Made by a program: the position numbers and the translations under genes. A stretch of DNA of 42,184 nucleotides from Metasolibacillus meyeri (GTDB lineage Bacteria; Bacillota; Bacilli; Bacillales_A; Planococcaceae): positions 1 through 42,184 of the forward strand of contig NZ_PYWN01000077.1 in NCBI RefSeq assembly GCF_003049505.1, read 5' to 3'. Each line of letters begins with the position of its first letter. The stretch's first letter is position 1. Positions 15,458 to 23,868 of this stretch are shown here, one piece after another. The notes under the pieces are model-generated. The model did no database searches. It had not been told where the DNA came from and worked only from the letters and a program-made list of their open reading frames with translations.

Positions 15458-17200
15458 TTGGACAGTATGAAAAGATATATGCGTTTTGTGAAGCCATATA
15501 CTTGGGAATTAATTTTAACGATTATTATCGGTGTTTTAAAATTTGCGATACCATTATTTATTCCGTTGCTTATACAGATTGTCATTGATGATATCATTGG
15601 TTCGGATACGTTGACAAAGGCAGAGATGACGAAACAGCTTGTCTATTGGCTAGGTGGAACATTAATTGTGTTCTTTATTATTCGTCCACCAATTGAATAT
15701 TACCGCCAATATTTTGCGCAAAATATTAGTAATAAAGTGTTATTTGATATTCGTAAGGAATTGTATATGCATTTGCAAAAATTAAGCTTAAAGTATTATG
15801 CCAATACGCGAGCAGGGGAAGTTATTTCACGTGTTATTAACGATGTAGAGCAGACGAAAAACTTTGTGCTGATTGGTTTGATGAATTTATGGCTTGATTT
15901 AGTAACAATTTTAATAGCGGTGGCCATTATGCTAACGATGGATGTCAAGCTAACATTAGTTGCGCTTATTTCCTTCCCACTTTATGCGTTTAGCGTAAAG
16001 TATTTTTTCGGGAAATTACGCGCCTTAACACGCAAACGTTCACAAGCCTTAGCGGGAGTACAGAGCTATTTACATGAACGTGTAGCAGGAATCAGCATTA
16101 TTAAAAGCTTTACGCTAGAGCGCCATGAGCAAAAAATATTTGATGAGACAAATGGCGAGTTTTTAGATAAAGCGTTAGATCATTCGAGATGGAATGCAAA
16201 ATCATTCGCGGTCGTCAATACGATTACAGATATTGCGCCATTATTAGTGATTGGCTATGCAGGCTATCAGGTCATACAGGGTAATTTATCGCTCGGTGTG
16301 ATGGTGGCATTTATCGCTTATATTGAGCGCTTATATGGACCACTTCGTCGACTTGTCAGCGCTTCTACTACATTAACACAATCGCTCGCATCAATGGATC
16401 GTGTTTTCGAATTATTTGATGAGCAATACGATATTGTCGATAAAAAAGAAGCGCAATCTTTAAAGAATGTGGCGGGACAAGTAACGTTTCAAAATGTTGC
16501 TTTTCGTTATGAAGATGAGGGGCAAAACATTTTAAAAAATATCAATTTCACCATCCAAGCCGGTGAAACCGCAGCGTTTGTCGGTATGAGCGGTGGCGGT
16601 AAGTCAACAATTGTCAGCTTAATTCCGAGATTTTATGATGTGACATCGGGTGCTGTGATGATTGATGATAATGACGTTCGAGATGTAACACTTGAATCGC
16701 TACGTTCACAAATCGGTATCGTGTTGCAGGACAATATTTTATTTAGCGATTCCGTCAGACATAATATTTTAATGGGCAAGCCTGATGCGACAGAGGAAGA
16801 AATTATTGCTGCGGCTAAAGCAGCGAATGCACATGATTTTATCATGAATTTACCGAACGGCTATGATACGCAAGTAGGTGAACGTGGCGTCAAGCTATCT
16901 GGAGGGCAAAAACAGCGCATTGCCATCGCGCGAGTATTTCTGAAAAACCCACCGATTCTTATATTGGACGAGGCGACATCAGCACTTGATTTAGAAAGCG
17001 AAGCATTGATTCAAGAGTCGTTAGAGCGTTTAGCACATAATCGCACAACGATTATTATTGCGCACCGTCTATCAACAATTACACATGCCGATAAAATTTT
17101 CGTTATTGAGCATGGACAGCTTGTTGAGGAAGGCAATCATGAGCAGTTGATGGGGCAGCAAGGGGCTTATTATAATTTGTTCCAGGTGCAGAAACTATAA
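15458..17200 (+). CDS. ygaD: ABC exporter, permease-ATPase fusion (YgaD-like)
   Basis: A 580-residue half-transporter. The type I exporter membrane domain (about 1-320, six helices) is followed by an ATPase domain. Visible: Walker [11 protein letters not shown]-loop VLQDNILF, signature LSGGQKQR, Walker [14 protein letters not shown]-loop IIAHRLSTI. It probably works as a homodimeric multidrug or lipid-type exporter; the substrate is unknown. The frame opens at 15446, but the TTG at 15458 ([14 protein letters not shown]) suits both the ribosome site GGAAGTGG and the family N-terminus. It is the last conserved yga gene before the accessory block at 17.2-33.7 kb. Confidence 0.88.
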   Translation: MDSMKRYMRFVKPYTWELILTIIIGVLKFAIPLFIPLLIQIVIDDIIGSDTLTKAEMTKQLVYWLGGTLIVFFIIRPPIEYYRQYFAQNISNKVLFDIRKELYMHLQKLSLKYYANTRAGEVISRVINDVEQTKNFVLIGLMNLWLDLVTILIAVAIMLTMDVKLTLVALISFPLYAFSVKYFFGKLRALTRKRSQALAGVQSYLHERVAGISIIKSFTLERHEQKIFDETNGEFLDKALDHSRWNAKSFAVVNTITDIAPLLVIGYAGYQVIQGNLSLGVMVAFIAYIERLYGPLRRLVSASTTLTQSLASMDRVFELFDEQYDIVDKKEAQSLKNVAGQVTFQNVAFRYEDEGQNILKNINFTIQAGETAAFVGMSGGGKSTIVSLIPRFYDVTSGAVMIDDNDVRDVTLESLRSQIGIVLQDNILFSDSVRHNILMGKPDATEEEIIAAAKAANAHDFIMNLPNGYDTQVGERGVKLSGGQKQRIAIARVFLKNPPILILDEATSALDLESEALIQESLERLAHNRTTIIIAHRLSTITHADKIFVIEHGQLVEEGNHEQLMGQQGAYYNLFQVQKL

Positions 17201-17204
17201 GTAG

Positions 17205-17240
17205 AATCCCCTCAAAAAATAAGATTTTTGAGGGGATTTT
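17205..17240 (+). terminator. Terminator between ygaD and the convergent signal-peptide ORF
   Basis: AATCCCCTCAAAAAT / ATTTTTGAGGGGATT, a 15-bp stem with a 4-nt loop, then TTGTGG. It lies between two converging genes and can act on both strands. Confidence 0.85.
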
Positions 17241-17251
17241 GTGGATTAAAA

Positions 17252-17440
17252 TTAATAAGGTATATCTGATAAATTTTTCAATGTGTTTGCTTTTTGAATG
17301 GTGATTGTCGGATGATCCTCGACAAGCAACTCTTGCGATTTAACATTGGTGAAGAGAATAATTAGTGTAATCATAAATACTAAAAAAAATACTTTAAAAA
17401 AATTTCTTATAAAACTCTCCTTAATTATATAGATTTTCAC
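17252..17440 (-). CDS. Candidate RRNPP signal-peptide precursor (PapR/NprX-like)
   Basis: A 62-codon ORF directly downstream of, and overlapping, the HTH-TPR regulator gene. The N-terminus is basic then strongly hydrophobic (FFKVFFLVFMITLIILF), like a Sec signal. It is followed by a short polar tail ending NTLKNLSDIPY, from which a 5-8-residue signal could be released. This matches the layout of PapR, NprX and similar pro-peptides. Start uncertain: GTG 17440 opens the frame but lacks a ribosome site; AAGGAG, overlapping the regulator stop, points instead to a start near the ATA about six bases after it (52 residues). An ATG lies further in. No homologue is claimed; the call rests on architecture and position. 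Confidence 0.65.
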   Translation of the reverse strand: MKIYIIKESFIRNFFKVFFLVFMITLIILFTNVKSQELLVEDHPTITIQKANTLKNLSDIPY

Positions 17441-18662
17441 CTGCTATGTATGCAGCTTTATAATAATTTGCTGCATCTTTATAGTGCGCTTTTTTGGAAT
17501 AATAATCTCCTAATAATACTGAGTATTTAGAGATATTTTTCCAATCCTTCTTATTTTGAAAAAAGGGAAGAGCGATTTCTTTTAAATAACTGGCTAAATC
17601 ATCAGACTCTTCATCCATTAAATAATTTAAAGTAGTTAAATTTATTTGCGAAGTGCTTAGATTTAGGGGGATTGTTAGCCCTGTTGTAACCCATTTCTTT
17701 GCGTCTTTTTTCTTGCCGATTAAATAGTATTCGTTGGCGAGTAGATAGATTGTACCTAATAGAGATTGGTCTAAGTTCCCTTCTTTTTTTTCAAACGCTT
17801 TTAAATAGTATTCAATAGCCAATTCAGAGTTTTTTTTCTGAGAATATAGATAGCCTAAGTTATGATAAATTGTCGCTTGTATTGGAAATTCTCGTTTAAT
17901 ATGATGACTAAGCTTTAGTACTGCTTGATAATAATAGTTTGCTTCATCGAACTCTTTAATTCTAGCAAGGCTTATACCAAGTAGCATTTGGCAATCCATT
18001 ATGCGCAATAAATTATTTTGCTGTTGAAAAACGTGTAAGGCTTTTTGCGCATAAATAATAGCAAGTGATGTACTGTTAAGTTGGCTAAAGGTGACAGCTA
18101 GAATATATTGAAGTTCCACATCGACCAATTCAAGTTTCTCTCGTAATTGATTTGCTTTTTTCCCCTGTGTTAGAGCAACATCAAATTCCCCCTTTTTATA
18201 ATAGTAAATACAAGAAAATTTAAAGTATAAATAATGTAAGTTTTCTGTGAATACATCAATATATGATTTTACTTTTATGTAACTGCTTTCTATTTGCTCC
18301 ATATTTGTATACGAAAGGTCATATCTCCATTTAATTAAATAAAAGTAGGATTCAATGGAAGGACTCTGGATAAAATGTAAATCTCTTTTAAGTTCAAGCA
18401 TTATTTTATCTGCCAATGCCCTATTATTTTCTTCAATATTTTTATACCAATCTGTTATTGAATTTTCATAGTGATTTTGTTGAGGAATTTGGTTAAAGTT
18501 CATCCCTAAGCGTTGAAAAAGCAATTTAACAGTTTCAGGATTAGGAGAAATTTTATCATTTTCAATTTTACTCAAATAAGGAATAGAGCAGATGCCATCA
18601 GCCAATTCTTGCTGTGTAAATCCTTGCTTTTTTCTATAGTAATATAATTCCTTTCCCAGCAT
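17421..18662 (-). CDS. HTH-TPR transcriptional regulator, RRNPP type (NprR/PlcR-like)
   Basis: A 413-residue protein. The N-terminal XRE helix-turn-helix (about 2-60: LGKELYYYRKKQGFTQQELADG, then YLSKIENDKISPNPETV) is followed by a long array of TPR-like helical hairpins to the C-terminus. Examples are LQYILAVTFSQLNSTSLAIIYAQKAL, TIYHNLGYLYSQKKNSELAIEYYLKAFE and YSVLLGDYYSKKAHYKDAANYYKAAY. This is the form of peptide-responsive RRNPP regulators; the length is close to NprR (about 420). The ATG at 18662 has AGGAGG eight bases upstream; a TTG at 18683 is less likely. It diverges from the TOMM operon, of which it is the likely controller (inference). Confidence 0.85.
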   Translation of the reverse strand: MLGKELYYYRKKQGFTQQELADGICSIPYLSKIENDKISPNPETVKLLFQRLGMNFNQIPQQNHYENSITDWYKNIEENNRALADKIMLELKRDLHFIQSPSIESYFYLIKWRYDLSYTNMEQIESSYIKVKSYIDVFTENLHYLYFKFSCIYYYKKGEFDVALTQGKKANQLREKLELVDVELQYILAVTFSQLNSTSLAIIYAQKALHVFQQQNNLLRIMDCQMLLGISLARIKEFDEANYYYQAVLKLSHHIKREFPIQATIYHNLGYLYSQKKNSELAIEYYLKAFEKKEGNLDQSLLGTIYLLANEYYLIGKKKDAKKWVTTGLTIPLNLSTSQINLTTLNYLMDEESDDLASYLKEIALPFFQNKKDWKNISKYSVLLGDYYSKKAHYKDAANYYKAAYIAGENLYN

Positions 18663-18683
18663 TATAAAAACCTCCTCTTTCAA

Positions 18684-18694
18684 TATTGAGAAAT
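18684..18694 (-). promoter_or_regulatory. Candidate regulator site 1 (TATTGAGAAAT)
   Basis: TATTGAGAAAT is the exact reverse complement of ATTTCTCAATA at 18736-18746. It lies downstream of the predicted minus-strand transcription start and before the regulator's ribosome site, a repressor-like position. Confidence 0.5.
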
Positions 18695-18704
18695 ATTTAT
18701 GAAA

Positions 18705-18733
18705 ATTATAGTGTTATCATACTAAATTTACAA
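18705..18733 (-). promoter_or_regulatory. Sigma-A promoter of the HTH-TPR regulator
   Basis: On the minus strand, TTGTAA (18733-18728), 17 bp, TATAAT (18710-18705): a perfect -10 at optimal spacing. It is flanked by the two inverted copies of the 11-bp motif. Confidence 0.7.
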
Positions 18734-18735
18734 AA

Positions 18736-18746
18736 ATTTCTCAATA
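18736..18746 (+). promoter_or_regulatory. Candidate regulator site 2 (ATTTCTCAATA)
   Basis: Perfect inverse of site 1, starting three bases upstream of the -35 of the regulator promoter. This is an activator-like position for the minus-strand gene. Confidence 0.5.
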
Positions 18747-18872
18747 CTCATTTGATTTGAAAATAATTAAAATATAAGTAGGTTTTTGACTGTTGAAAAG
18801 TGGTTAGAGGTGTCGAAAGAAAGGGGAATAAAAACCCTTTAAACAATGAATATTAGATATGATGTGTATTGA

Positions 18873-18882
18873 ATTTCTCAAT
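18873..18882 (+). promoter_or_regulatory. Candidate regulator site 3 (ATTTCTCAAT)
   Basis: A third copy, 10 of 11 bases, about 75 bp before the first TOMM gene. It is embedded in a small dyad (ATTGA-N5-TCAAT, 18868-18882). I could not find a convincing -10/-35 for the TOMM operon around it. Confidence 0.45.
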
Positions 18883-18956
18883 TAAGGATAAGTAGTTCCA
18901 CAAATTAATTGCAAACAACAATAACTATAGGCACGGCGTTAGGGGGAATTATATTT

Positions 18957-19838
18957 ATGTCAAAAATATTAAAATTAAATAATTATCAATATACATATAA
19001 TACTGAAAAATTGAATATATTCTCAGAATTACATGAATACAGTATTTCGGGTGAGTCTACTAAAGATATTTTTTCGGTACTTCAGTTATGTAATAGTAGG
19101 TTGTCCCAAGAAGAGATTTACACCAATTTGGAGCTTCCAAAAGACTATTTTCAAGAAATAATGAATTTTTTGAAAAACAAAGAGATTGTTAAGTTTGATA
19201 AGGCTGATAAAAGTGAAGCTTTTAAAATGTTATCTTCGATGAAACCGACACTAACACCTAGTGAGATAGAAGAGGAATTAAAATTTTTGAAAAAACGGAA
19301 AATTGGAATTTTAGGTGATTCGTCATTGGTTAATTTTGTGAATGATGAAATAAAAGAATACTTTGATACGGTCATAATAGGTGAGGACGAAATTTTGAAC
19401 GAGGATACCTTGTACATTGTAGTTTATGGCTATGAGGATATAGATAAATTTCTCTTCTTTAATGATAAAGCTCACAATCGGAATGTTACCTTTCTTAGGA
19501 GTGTAGTAACTAAAGATTCTCTAAGCTTAGGACCTATATACATTCCAAAAGAAACAGTATGTTATAGTTGTTTTTTAAATAGGGTATTATCAAATAAAAG
19601 TGAGCCTAGTATTTATTTGAAATATTATAAATCAGGTAAATTGAGTGCAAAAACAGAAGAATATCCACAAGATGTAATAACTATGGGAACTGTAAGCATA
19701 AAAAAACAACTAATTAAATACTGTTCTAACTACTTCTCTTCTGAACTGGTACATAAAGAAATAGTTCATCATTTCTATAAAGATGAAATTCACTTTAATA
19801 AAATATTAATGATTCCTAATTGCGTTTATTGTGATTAA
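18957..19838 (+). CDS. TOMM leader-binding E1-like cyclodehydratase partner (C protein)
   Basis: A 293-residue protein. The N-terminal ~85 residues look like a winged-helix RiPP recognition element (LNIFSELHEYSIS, then RLSQEEIYTNLELPKDYFQEIMNFLKNKEIV). The middle is ThiF/E1-like but without a full ATP motif (KRKIGILGDSSLV). Two CxxC pairs, C202/C205 (VCYSC) and C289/C292 (NCVYC), should bind the structural zinc typical of TOMM C proteins. It would bind the precursor leader and present it to YcaO. The frame opens at TTG 18909, but the ATG at 18957, with AGGGGG ten bases before, is chosen. It is the first gene of the operon. Confidence 0.82.
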   Translation: MSKILKLNNYQYTYNTEKLNIFSELHEYSISGESTKDIFSVLQLCNSRLSQEEIYTNLELPKDYFQEIMNFLKNKEIVKFDKADKSEAFKMLSSMKPTLTPSEIEEELKFLKKRKIGILGDSSLVNFVNDEIKEYFDTVIIGEDEILNEDTLYIVVYGYEDIDKFLFFNDKAHNRNVTFLRSVVTKDSLSLGPIYIPKETVCYSCFLNRVLSNKSEPSIYLKYYKSGKLSAKTEEYPQDVITMGTVSIKKQLIKYCSNYFSSELVHKEIVHHFYKDEIHFNKILMIPNCVYCD

Positions 19839-19906
19839 ATTATTGATGTTAAATTCTGAATTTTATAAATTTTTGTCTTGAAAGTTACAGAGAGGTGAGA
19901 TTCGTT

Positions 19907-21193
19907 GTGGATTTAAAACAGGTAAAAACAGAATTATACAATGACAAAACAGGGATTATACGCAGAATAAATAAATTAAATACACCTGTAGGGGCAGTAC
20001 CTTTATGTGCTGTTGTGGTAACGGGTAATCCTGTTATAAATGATAAGTTAGAAACCATTATTGATAGCAGATATCCAGGTTTAGGCTTTGATTTTGAAGA
20101 TTACGAAAAAGCTGAAATTCGTGCTATTGGTGAATTTATTGAACGATATGCATCTACAGTAATACCCAAGAAGCTACTCAATAAAGGTTCGTACACCGAT
20201 TTAACAAATTCAAATTTAAATGCAATGGATCCATTAACTATTACTAGAATAAGGGATGAGGATTTACTTAAATATCAAAAAAAAGGATTAGAGTTATCTA
20301 AAGATACAGAGTTTTATTGGATTGAAGGTTTTGATGAATTGAAAAATATTTCTGTATGGGTGCCAACAGATCTTGTTTACTTATTACCTAATCAACATAA
20401 TTCTTTTCCTATACGAGATATTATTTCAACTGGATTAGCGACAGGGCCGACTTTGTTAGATGCAAAAATCAACGGTCTGTTGGAATGTATCGAACGCGAT
20501 GCCATTGTGATTATGTGGCAAAATAAAATTTCCTTTCCTAAAATAAAATTAGACTCTATAAAGAGTGACTTAGTAAAGAGCAAAATAAAGTATATGAATC
20601 AGCAAGGCTTAGATGTTGTTATTTTAGATATCAGTACGGATATACCTATTCCTGTTTACTTTTGTATTATTAAAAATTCATCGATACCTTATTTTTCAGT
20701 TGGGGCAGGTGCCCATTTTAAAGATGAAATAGCATTAGAAAGTGCTTTTAAAGAAGCGATAACAACATATAATGGGAATGTTATCCGTTCTTTTAATTCG
20801 GATTCAACATTTAATATGCCTATGGATTTAGGTTCGTTTAAGGATATGGATGAACATTCAGATTTATATTCTGACAATGATTTTAAAGATTCTTTGATTT
20901 TTTTAGAACAAGGGGAAGAAATAGATTTTACTGCAAAAGACAACCGCATAACAACTTATACGGAACTACTTGCTCATTTGATAACTTTGAATATCGACTA
21001 TTTCACAGTTGATCTTACTACTAGGGATTTGAAGGATGCAAGCTTACATGTAGTTAGAAGTATCACGCCACAACTTGCCTATTTAGAATGTAGTTTACCA
21101 ATGTTAGATTGCTCTCGAATAAAAGAAGTACCTAAAAAATTGGGCTATAAAGTAAATAATGAGTATAATACAATGCCCCATCCATTTCCTTGA
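19907..21193 (+). CDS. YcaO-domain azoline cyclodehydratase (D protein)
   Basis: A 428-residue YcaO protein, the ATP-dependent enzyme that phosphorylates backbone amides and cyclises Cys/Ser/Thr to azolines. ATP and Mg-binding signatures are present: EIRAIGEFIER (E70-R80), LLECIERD (E193-D198) and ALESAFKEAITTYNGNVIR. The C-terminus NTMPHPFP is the proline-rich tail needed for TOMM YcaO activity. The GTG at 19907 has AGAGGTGA about eight bases before it; the upstream GTG at 19895 is within the ribosome site. The C and D proteins are separate genes here, not fused. Confidence 0.92.
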   Translation: MDLKQVKTELYNDKTGIIRRINKLNTPVGAVPLCAVVVTGNPVINDKLETIIDSRYPGLGFDFEDYEKAEIRAIGEFIERYASTVIPKKLLNKGSYTDLTNSNLNAMDPLTITRIRDEDLLKYQKKGLELSKDTEFYWIEGFDELKNISVWVPTDLVYLLPNQHNSFPIRDIISTGLATGPTLLDAKINGLLECIERDAIVIMWQNKISFPKIKLDSIKSDLVKSKIKYMNQQGLDVVILDISTDIPIPVYFCIIKNSSIPYFSVGAGAHFKDEIALESAFKEAITTYNGNVIRSFNSDSTFNMPMDLGSFKDMDEHSDLYSDNDFKDSLIFLEQGEEIDFTAKDNRITTYTELLAHLITLNIDYFTVDLTTRDLKDASLHVVRSITPQLAYLECSLPMLDCSRIKEVPKKLGYKVNNEYNTMPHPFP

Positions 21194-21205
21194 AAGGAGA
21201 CACAA

Positions 21206-22000
21206 ATGAAGAAAATTCAATTAGATGAAGATAGCACTCTAGCAAAGCAATTCCATTTGAATACTAAGTATTACCCTGGAAAAATAAAAAAGCAACCATT
21301 CCCTTTATATAACCATAGTTTTCAGAAGAAGCAAGTATATACAAATAAAATAGTAGATATACCTTTATTAAATGAACGAAAGGATTCTCTTTATCAGGCA
21401 TTAATGTCTAGAAAGTCATATACGCAATTAGGTATACAAATTCCTATTTCTTTAGATGTAGTTTCAGTGCTTCTTCAATTAACCTATGTAGGCCGAAATA
21501 AGAATACTAATTTTATTACTACTGTGCCTTCAGCGGGTGGAATTTATAGTGCTAGTATCTATTTATTTGCATTTAATATTACAGGTATTGATGCTGGTAT
21601 TTACTACTGGAATCCATTTGAGAAACATCTAGCTTTATTAAGGAAAGGGAACTTTAGAAAAGAATTTCAAACTGGTATTGTTGATATAAACAAAAAGGAT
21701 GTTAGCAACTGTACATTTGCAATTGTACTAACCACTGATATAAATAAAATTTGTAGTAAGTATGAAGATCGAGGATATAGATTAGCTTTACTTGACATCG
21801 GATATATTTCTCAAAATTTATATTTAGTAAGTAGTCATCTTGATGTTGCCATCAGAGCAATAGGTGGTTTTTATGATGACCTTATTTCTGCAATGATTCC
21901 TAATAACACAGACGATGTAATGTTAGTACATTTGTTTGGTAAAGAAGTCCTATCTGATGAAGAACAGTTAGGTTTGAATACCGAAGAATACTTTCATTAA
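21206..22000 (+). CDS. SagB-type FMN-dependent azoline dehydrogenase (B protein)
   Basis: A 264-residue nitroreductase-fold protein. SRKSYTQ (FMN-phosphate contact), PSAGGIYSASIYLF and KYEDRGYRLALLDIGYISQNLYLVS are the hallmark blocks of SagB/McbC dehydrogenases; GGFYDD follows. It would oxidise thiazolines and oxazolines to thiazoles and oxazoles using FMN. The ATG at 21206, with AAAGGAGACACAA, is 12 bp after the YcaO stop. It is directly upstream of the precursor gene. Confidence 0.9.
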   Translation: MKKIQLDEDSTLAKQFHLNTKYYPGKIKKQPFPLYNHSFQKKQVYTNKIVDIPLLNERKDSLYQALMSRKSYTQLGIQIPISLDVVSVLLQLTYVGRNKNTNFITTVPSAGGIYSASIYLFAFNITGIDAGIYYWNPFEKHLALLRKGNFRKEFQTGIVDINKKDVSNCTFAIVLTTDINKICSKYEDRGYRLALLDIGYISQNLYLVSSHLDVAIRAIGGFYDDLISAMIPNNTDDVMLVHLFGKEVLSDEEQLGLNTEEYFH

Positions 22001-22012
22001 GTTGTGATATTG

Positions 22013-22022
22013 AAAGGAGGTG
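22013..22022 (+). promoter_or_regulatory. Near-perfect ribosome binding site of the precursor gene
   Basis: AAAGGAGGTG extends into GA, matching almost the whole anti-Shine-Dalgarno. It is the strongest site in the cluster, as expected for a peptide needed in excess over its enzymes. It gives 5-base spacing to ATG 22026 or 8-base spacing to ATG 22029. Confidence 0.75.
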
Positions 22023-22025
22023 AAT

Positions 22026-22187
22026 ATGATGTTTAAAATCGAAGTTGAAGAACGTGGTGTAAGTCCTATTTCATCAGAAGAAAATGGAGTCGGCGTGATG
22101 TCTAACCCAGATTCAACTCCTGCCCCAGACAAAGGAGGGTGTGCTGCGTGTTGTGTTGCATGCTGCACGACTTGCTCAACTAAATAA
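22026..22187 (+). CDS. TOMM precursor peptide with triple-CxxC core
   Basis: A 53-codon gene (52 if started at the second ATG, 22029). The leader (about 1-38) opens MMFKIEVEERGVSP, is acidic and Cys-free, and ends in PDKGG. The core begins after Gly-Gly: GGCAACCVACCTTCSTK. Its six Cys form three CxxC tetrads in a row (C39-C42, C43-C46, C47-C50), then Ser and Thr, so up to six thiazoles and several oxazoles are possible. Like streptolysin S it has a GG boundary and a Cys-rich block containing TTC, but the rest differs. It lies between the dehydrogenase and exporter genes with an excellent ribosome site. A minus-strand ORF over it is a shadow. Confidence 0.87.
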   Translation: MMFKIEVEERGVSPISSEENGVGVMSNPDSTPAPDKGGCAACCVACCTTCSTK

Positions 22188-22207
22188 AAATACTTAGAAA
22201 TTCAAAG

Positions 22208-22242
22208 TAGGAATAGAAATCATATATAGATTTTTATTCCTA
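22208..22242 (+). terminator. Hairpin between precursor and exporter genes (attenuator or mRNA stabiliser)
   Basis: TAGGAATAGAAATC / GATTTTTATTCCTA, a 14-bp stem with one G-U pair and a 7-nt loop, followed by TTCTACG (weak U tract). It is suited to partial termination or 3'-end protection, which would raise precursor over transporter mRNA. Confidence 0.55.
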
Positions 22243-22262
22243 TTCTACGTAGGAGTGGCGAT

Positions 22263-23852
22263 ATGTTTTCTTTTCTTTTGAGATATTATAATCAATATAG
22301 ATTAAAAATTGTTTCTTTATTTGTAATATCGCTAATATTATCCTTAGCTATGTCTCTGGTGCCGTTATTTATTGGAAATCTAGTAGATAGTTTTATGAGT
22401 AAAAAATTCGCAAGTGAAATTTACATATATATCCTAGTGTTATCATTATTATTTATTTTTTTGAATGTTATTCAACCATTACTTTCGATTGATATTGTGA
22501 ATGGTATTAATTATCATGTGCGAACAGATTTAATACAAAATTTAAAACATAAACAGGTAGAGGATTTAACTAATAATCAAAGTAAAATCGTACAAACTAT
22601 TATTAATGATATACCTCATTGTCAAAGTATTTTAATTACTACTCTATTTAATTTAATTATTCATTCTTTTACATTTATTTGGGTTGTATTCATTTTATTT
22701 TCTATGAACACAAAGTTAAGTTTAATAATCCTATCGTCTATTCCCTTGTACATATTTATCTATCTAGTTTTCGGAAATAAATTAAAAATGGTGAGTGAAC
22801 AGTATTTGAATGCAAGAGATTACACATCTATGAATATTCAAAATATTTTATCGAATATAAAGATATTAAAACATAATTTAAATAAAGAAGATACCTTTTT
22901 TACACATTACGATAGAGGTTTGAAGGATATCTCTTTTTGGTATTACAAACATGGTATTATAAACACAATTATTAAATTTTTGTATATTTTTTTACAAATC
23001 TCAATCATTATAATTGTGATATTTATGGGATGGCAACTAATCGGAAGTGGAGAAATTTCATTAGGTGTTTACATTTCTTTTATTTTGTATATTTTCAATT
23101 TTTTCTCACCTATTCAACAATTAATCAGTTTATTGATGGGTTATAAAACCTCTCTAGTTTCGATTCAGAGAGTTTATAATTTATTCCATTTACCTAATGA
23201 AAGGGATGAGGGTAGCCGTAGTACTACAGAATTCAAACACAGCCCTATAGTTATAGAAAGTTTTAGTAGACCCTATTTGAGTAGTAAAAGGACAGAATCT
23301 AGGTCATTTGTGATGAATTCGGGTGTATTGAATTTTCTTGTTGGTGAAAATGGGGCTGGTAAAACAACTCTTTTTAACGCAATAAATCGTTATATTTCCA
23401 TAGAAAATCTGGTGATTACAATAGGAGGAAGGGATATTAATACCTTTCCTCTAGAAACTTTAAGAGATAATATTAAGGGTTTATATCAAGAAGTTCAAGT
23501 TGTGAATAATGAACTCTCTGTTTTTTTTACTAAATATGAAGAAGTAAAGTTAGAGTTAGCTTCGCCATTAAGGGAGTTTATTGAAAATCATAGTGACAAA
23601 TTTGAAAATAAACGCTCATTTGAGAAATTGTCAGGAGGACAGAAACAATTATTTTGTTTTATCAACGTACTATTAGACAAACCTAAAGTTCTACTGATAG
23701 ACGAAGGGTTCTCCAACATGGATATAAATATAATAAAAGATTGTATAACATTATTAAATCAACTTAAACATGAAATGGTGATTGTTATTGTTTCACACGA
23801 TACATCATTACAAACTATTTGTGACACATCAAATGTGCTTTATTTTGATTAA
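22263..23852 (+). CDS. ABC exporter (permease-ATPase) of the TOMM cluster
   Basis: A 529-residue half-transporter. Six membrane helices lie in about residues 1-300, then an ATPase domain with Walker A GENGAGKT (361-368), Q-loop GLYQEVQ, signature LSGGQ (from 456), Walker B VLLIDEG (D480-E481) and H-loop VSHDTS. There is no N-terminal C39 peptidase domain, so it does not itself cleave a double-glycine leader. It probably exports the modified peptide and may give self-protection. The ATG at 22263 follows GGAGTGGCGAT. Confidence 0.88.
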   Translation: MFSFLLRYYNQYRLKIVSLFVISLILSLAMSLVPLFIGNLVDSFMSKKFASEIYIYILVLSLLFIFLNVIQPLLSIDIVNGINYHVRTDLIQNLKHKQVEDLTNNQSKIVQTIINDIPHCQSILITTLFNLIIHSFTFIWVVFILFSMNTKLSLIILSSIPLYIFIYLVFGNKLKMVSEQYLNARDYTSMNIQNILSNIKILKHNLNKEDTFFTHYDRGLKDISFWYYKHGIINTIIKFLYIFLQISIIIIVIFMGWQLIGSGEISLGVYISFILYIFNFFSPIQQLISLLMGYKTSLVSIQRVYNLFHLPNERDEGSRSTTEFKHSPIVIESFSRPYLSSKRTESRSFVMNSGVLNFLVGENGAGKTTLFNAINRYISIENLVITIGGRDINTFPLETLRDNIKGLYQEVQVVNNELSVFFTKYEEVKLELASPLREFIENHSDKFENKRSFEKLSGGQKQLFCFINVLLDKPKVLLIDEGFSNMDINIIKDCITLLNQLKHEMVIVIVSHDTSLQTICDTSNVLYFD

Positions 23853-23868
23853 GAAAGGAACAAATGAA

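Noticed and set aside
21968..22168. Minus-strand ORF of 66 codons over the precursor gene (Cys/His-rich start)
   Set aside because: It lies antisense to the precursor, has no ribosome site, and its His/Ala-rich sequence is the mirror of the plus-strand Cys codons. The plus-strand 53-codon frame has a near-perfect ribosome site and the right context.
22263..23852. Exporter as a peptidase-containing (PCAT) transporter for the Gly-Gly leader
   Set aside because: The protein begins directly with the membrane domain; there is no N-terminal C39 domain or its Cys/His motif.
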